A stretch of 64,000 nt of DNA from Rivularia sp034931125. GTDB lineage: Bacteria; Cyanobacteriota; Cyanobacteriia; Cyanobacteriales; Nostocaceae. The position numbers and the translations under genes were made by a program. The stretch spans positions 1 to 64,000 of the forward strand of contig NZ_JAYGHM010000006.1 in assembly GCF_034931125.1 (NCBI RefSeq). The letters are read 5' to 3'. A model generated the notes under the pieces. It ran no database searches, had not been told where the DNA came from, and was given only the letters and a program-made list of their open reading frames with translations. Of this stretch, positions 62,386 through 64,000 are shown one piece after another (within the stretch, counting starts at the first letter, position 1; each line of letters opens with the position of its first letter).

Positions 62386-62590
62386 GGATGGGGACAAGGG
62401 GACAAGGGGACAAGGGGACAAGGGGATAGGGGGATAGGGGGAAAGATTCCTAATCTAAAATCTAAAATCCAAAATCCTATAACTCCTCACTCCCAACTCC
62501 TAACTCCTAACTCCTAACTCCCAACTCCCAACTCCCAACTCCTAACTCCTCACTTACAATCCAAAATCCCATGCTCAATTCTCAATTCCC
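62386..62590. repeat. GGGGACAA and TAACTCC short tandem repeats
   Basis: Several 8-bp GGGGACAA units (62386-62430) are followed by ATCTAAAA/ATCCAAAA units and a long run of 7-bp CTAACTC/CCAACTC units. The tract lies between divergent ispD and the glycosyltransferase gene and must contain or flank their promoters. Confidence 0.85.
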
Positions 62591-62659
62591 AATTCTTAAT
62601 TGCAAATTGTCTCCCTATCTTCCCTTAAAATAAATAGCCAGTAAGCGTAAATAAATAAT

Positions 62660-63601
62660 ATGCGAATAGTAGCCCTTGTCCCTGGTGGAATAGGCGAACA
62701 AATTCTATTTTTTCCGACCCTAGACAATCTCAAGCGGAAGTATAATACATCTCGCATTGATGTGGTATGTGAACCTTCCTCTAAGGCTGCTTACCGGGTA
62801 AGTAAGTCTGTAGACGATTTACTAGCGTTTGATTTCAAAGACCGTAACAGTATGGCTGATTGGGGTAACTTGATCGGTACAATCAGAGATCGCGAATATG
62901 ATATTGCGATTACCCCATCAACAAGCTGGTTGAATGGCTTGATGCTGTGGTTGAGTGGTATCAACACGCGGGTTGGTTTTAAGGGAGATAGTTCTTTATT
63001 TTTTAATCGTGTTGTACCCCAAAACAAGCAGCAGTATGCAGCTTATATGTACTGCGATTTGCTTCAAGGGTTAGGGATTAATTCTAGTTGTCCGGAACTA
63101 GAAATTAATGTACCAAAACCAGATATTGAATGGGCAACTTCTGAGCAATTGCGTTTGGGAGTTAAAGATACGGGCTATATTTTGGTTGTTGATGGTTTAT
63201 TTAATGCTGATAATTCTTACCCAGCAAAACAATGGCTATCCCTGATTCAAGATTTTAAGGAAAAGCAACCAGATATGCCTGTAGTGGTTGTTTCTAAACC
63301 GGATAATCAAGATTTACTGCGTGTTCTCAAACTAGCAATACCGGATATCAAGGAAACTTTTCCCGATAATATTGGTAAATTAGCTGGTGCGATCGCCGGA
63401 GCTAATTTAATGTTGTGTACTGATAGTCCGCTAGTGCAACTAGCTGTATTTTTACAAACCTACACCATTGCTTTATTCGGCTCAACTGAACCAACCAAAT
63501 TATTACCTCAAAGCGATAAATTTATCGCGATTAAATCGAATACCGGCATCATGGCGGATATTCAACCAGCAACCATTTTAGAAAAAATTTGGCAAGGCTA
63601 A
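62660..63601 (+). CDS. family 9 glycosyltransferase
   Basis: 313 residues. ADP-heptose-LPS heptosyltransferase-like, GT9. The N-terminal RIVALVPGGIGEQILFFPTL and the C-terminal GANLMLCTDSPLVQLAVFLQ, then TYTIALFGSTEPTKLLP, are the family's nucleotide-sugar site. It presumably adds a sugar to a lipopolysaccharide or other glycan, but the donor and acceptor are not known, and cyanobacterial LPS usually lacks heptose. No other glycan gene is adjacent. A terminator follows. Confidence 0.88.
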   Translation: MRIVALVPGGIGEQILFFPTLDNLKRKYNTSRIDVVCEPSSKAAYRVSKSVDDLLAFDFKDRNSMADWGNLIGTIRDREYDIAITPSTSWLNGLMLWLSGINTRVGFKGDSSLFFNRVVPQNKQQYAAYMYCDLLQGLGINSSCPELEINVPKPDIEWATSEQLRLGVKDTGYILVVDGLFNADNSYPAKQWLSLIQDFKEKQPDMPVVVVSKPDNQDLLRVLKLAIPDIKETFPDNIGKLAGAIAGANLMLCTDSPLVQLAVFLQTYTIALFGSTEPTKLLPQSDKFIAIKSNTGIMADIQPATILEKIWQG

Positions 63602-63659
63602 GTTTTAATTTTCGATTCAGGGAAAGCTAACAAAGCAAAATTCCATACAACTATTGCAG

Positions 63660-63697
63660 CACTGGGTATCAAAAAAAATACCTGGTGTCGTTTTTTT
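63660..63697 (+). terminator. Rho-independent terminator of the GT9 gene
   Basis: A 10-bp stem CACTGGGTAT (63660-63669) against ATACCTGGTG (63678-63687) with two wobbles, loop CAAAAAAA, then TCGTTTTTTT. It is 59 bp after the stop codon. Confidence 0.85.
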
Positions 63698-64000
63698 GCA
63701 TCTACCTGATAAGTAGCCATTATTTTAATTTTCAAATCCTTTTCAAAAAACTATTATATTTGTTATTTACAATACAAAATATTTTGGTAACGCAATGAAA
63801 TTATTTATTTGTGAATAAAGTGTTTTATCCGAGTTTATTAACAAAGATTATTCTACGCCAAACAAAATTAAATTTTTCTTGTCAGAAAGTTAACCATCAA
63901 CTTTAGTTGATACAAAAATTCATATTCTAAAACTATAAAATTATGTTTTAATAAATATCCGTCTTACAAAAAGTTGTATTAAAAAATACAATTAAGCTAC
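63698..64000. other. AT-rich tail of the window
   Basis: About 300 bp of very AT-rich DNA after the GT9 terminator. No open frame, hairpin or repeat of note; it may be the upstream region of a gene beyond the edge. Confidence 0.5.

Noticed and set aside
1..64000. tRNA, rRNA, tmRNA, RNase P RNA, transposase or integrase genes
   Set aside because: Spacers were read on both strands for TTCGAATCC-type tRNA arms and known RNA cores, and proteins for DDE or integrase motifs; none was found. A covariance-model search would be decisive and could not be run.

Overview
The window is chromosomal DNA of a filamentous, probably heterocyst-forming cyanobacterium (Nostocales type). The evidence is photosynthesis genes (ycf4, a Mg-protoporphyrin ester cyclase, a biliverdin-forming heme oxygenase), many HIP1 octamers (GCGATCGC), AT-rich spacers, and spacers full of 7-8 bp short tandem repeats (TAACTCC, ATCCAAA, GGGGACAA and ATCTCCCC types). 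No rRNA, tRNA, transposase, integrase, phage gene or CRISPR array was recognised. The species cannot be named from the sequence alone.

Layout. 1-6.8 kb: photosystem I assembly factor ycf4, a lipoprotein cyclophilin, a FabF-like ketoacyl synthase carrying an in-frame repeat insertion, a BT1-family transporter and a carotenoid cleavage oxygenase. 7.2-15.1 kb: tetrapyrrole and redox cluster with hemN and heme oxygenase on the minus strand, acsF divergent on the plus strand, two small genes between, then a PaO-like Rieske oxygenase and a CYP120-like P450; hemN, heme oxygenase and acsF match the gene set cyanobacteria use for low-oxygen tetrapyrrole synthesis. 15.3-17.3 kb: glutamate dehydrogenase and an SH3b protein. 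18.1-21.5 kb: a RecQ helicase fused to a phosphoribosyltransferase-like domain, followed by a DprA-like protein; this is the best candidate for an under-described (possibly defence) system. 22.2-26.8 kb: membrane protein, four-carbon acid sugar kinase, minC, minD, minE. 27-35.3 kb: a cyanobacterial hypothetical, fmt, a small Cys-rich protein, a patatin-like lipase, and a coiled-coil protein overlapping a dynamin-like GTPase (RdcB/RdcA-like pair). 35.5-39.2 kb: Phd/VapC toxin-antitoxin, a 252-bp tandem duplication, an S4-domain protein, a glycine-rich membrane protein and an FkbM methyltransferase. 39.6-50.7 kb: mfd (also with an in-frame repeat insertion), a CNNM/CorC-like protein, PsiE, a TPR protein, an EF-G paralogue and a prohibitin-like protein. 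51-64 kb: CtpA-type protease, ispG, a novel membrane/coiled-coil protein with an isochorismatase-fold partner, LysM-M23 peptidase, Deg/HtrA protease, DUF760 protein, scpB, ispD and a family 9 glycosyltransferase.

Between genes the window is rich in non-autonomous elements: at least four MITE-like inverted-repeat elements, a four-copy double-hairpin family, GTAGGTTGGGTT palindromes, and three decayed genes (a PstS C-terminus, a conserved cyanobacterial protein with an internal stop, and an unidentified fragment). Functional themes are tetrapyrrole/apocarotenoid metabolism, isoprenoid synthesis (ispG, ispD), cell division and chromosome upkeep (min, scpB, mfd, RecQ/DprA), and envelope proteolysis (Ctp, Deg, M23).
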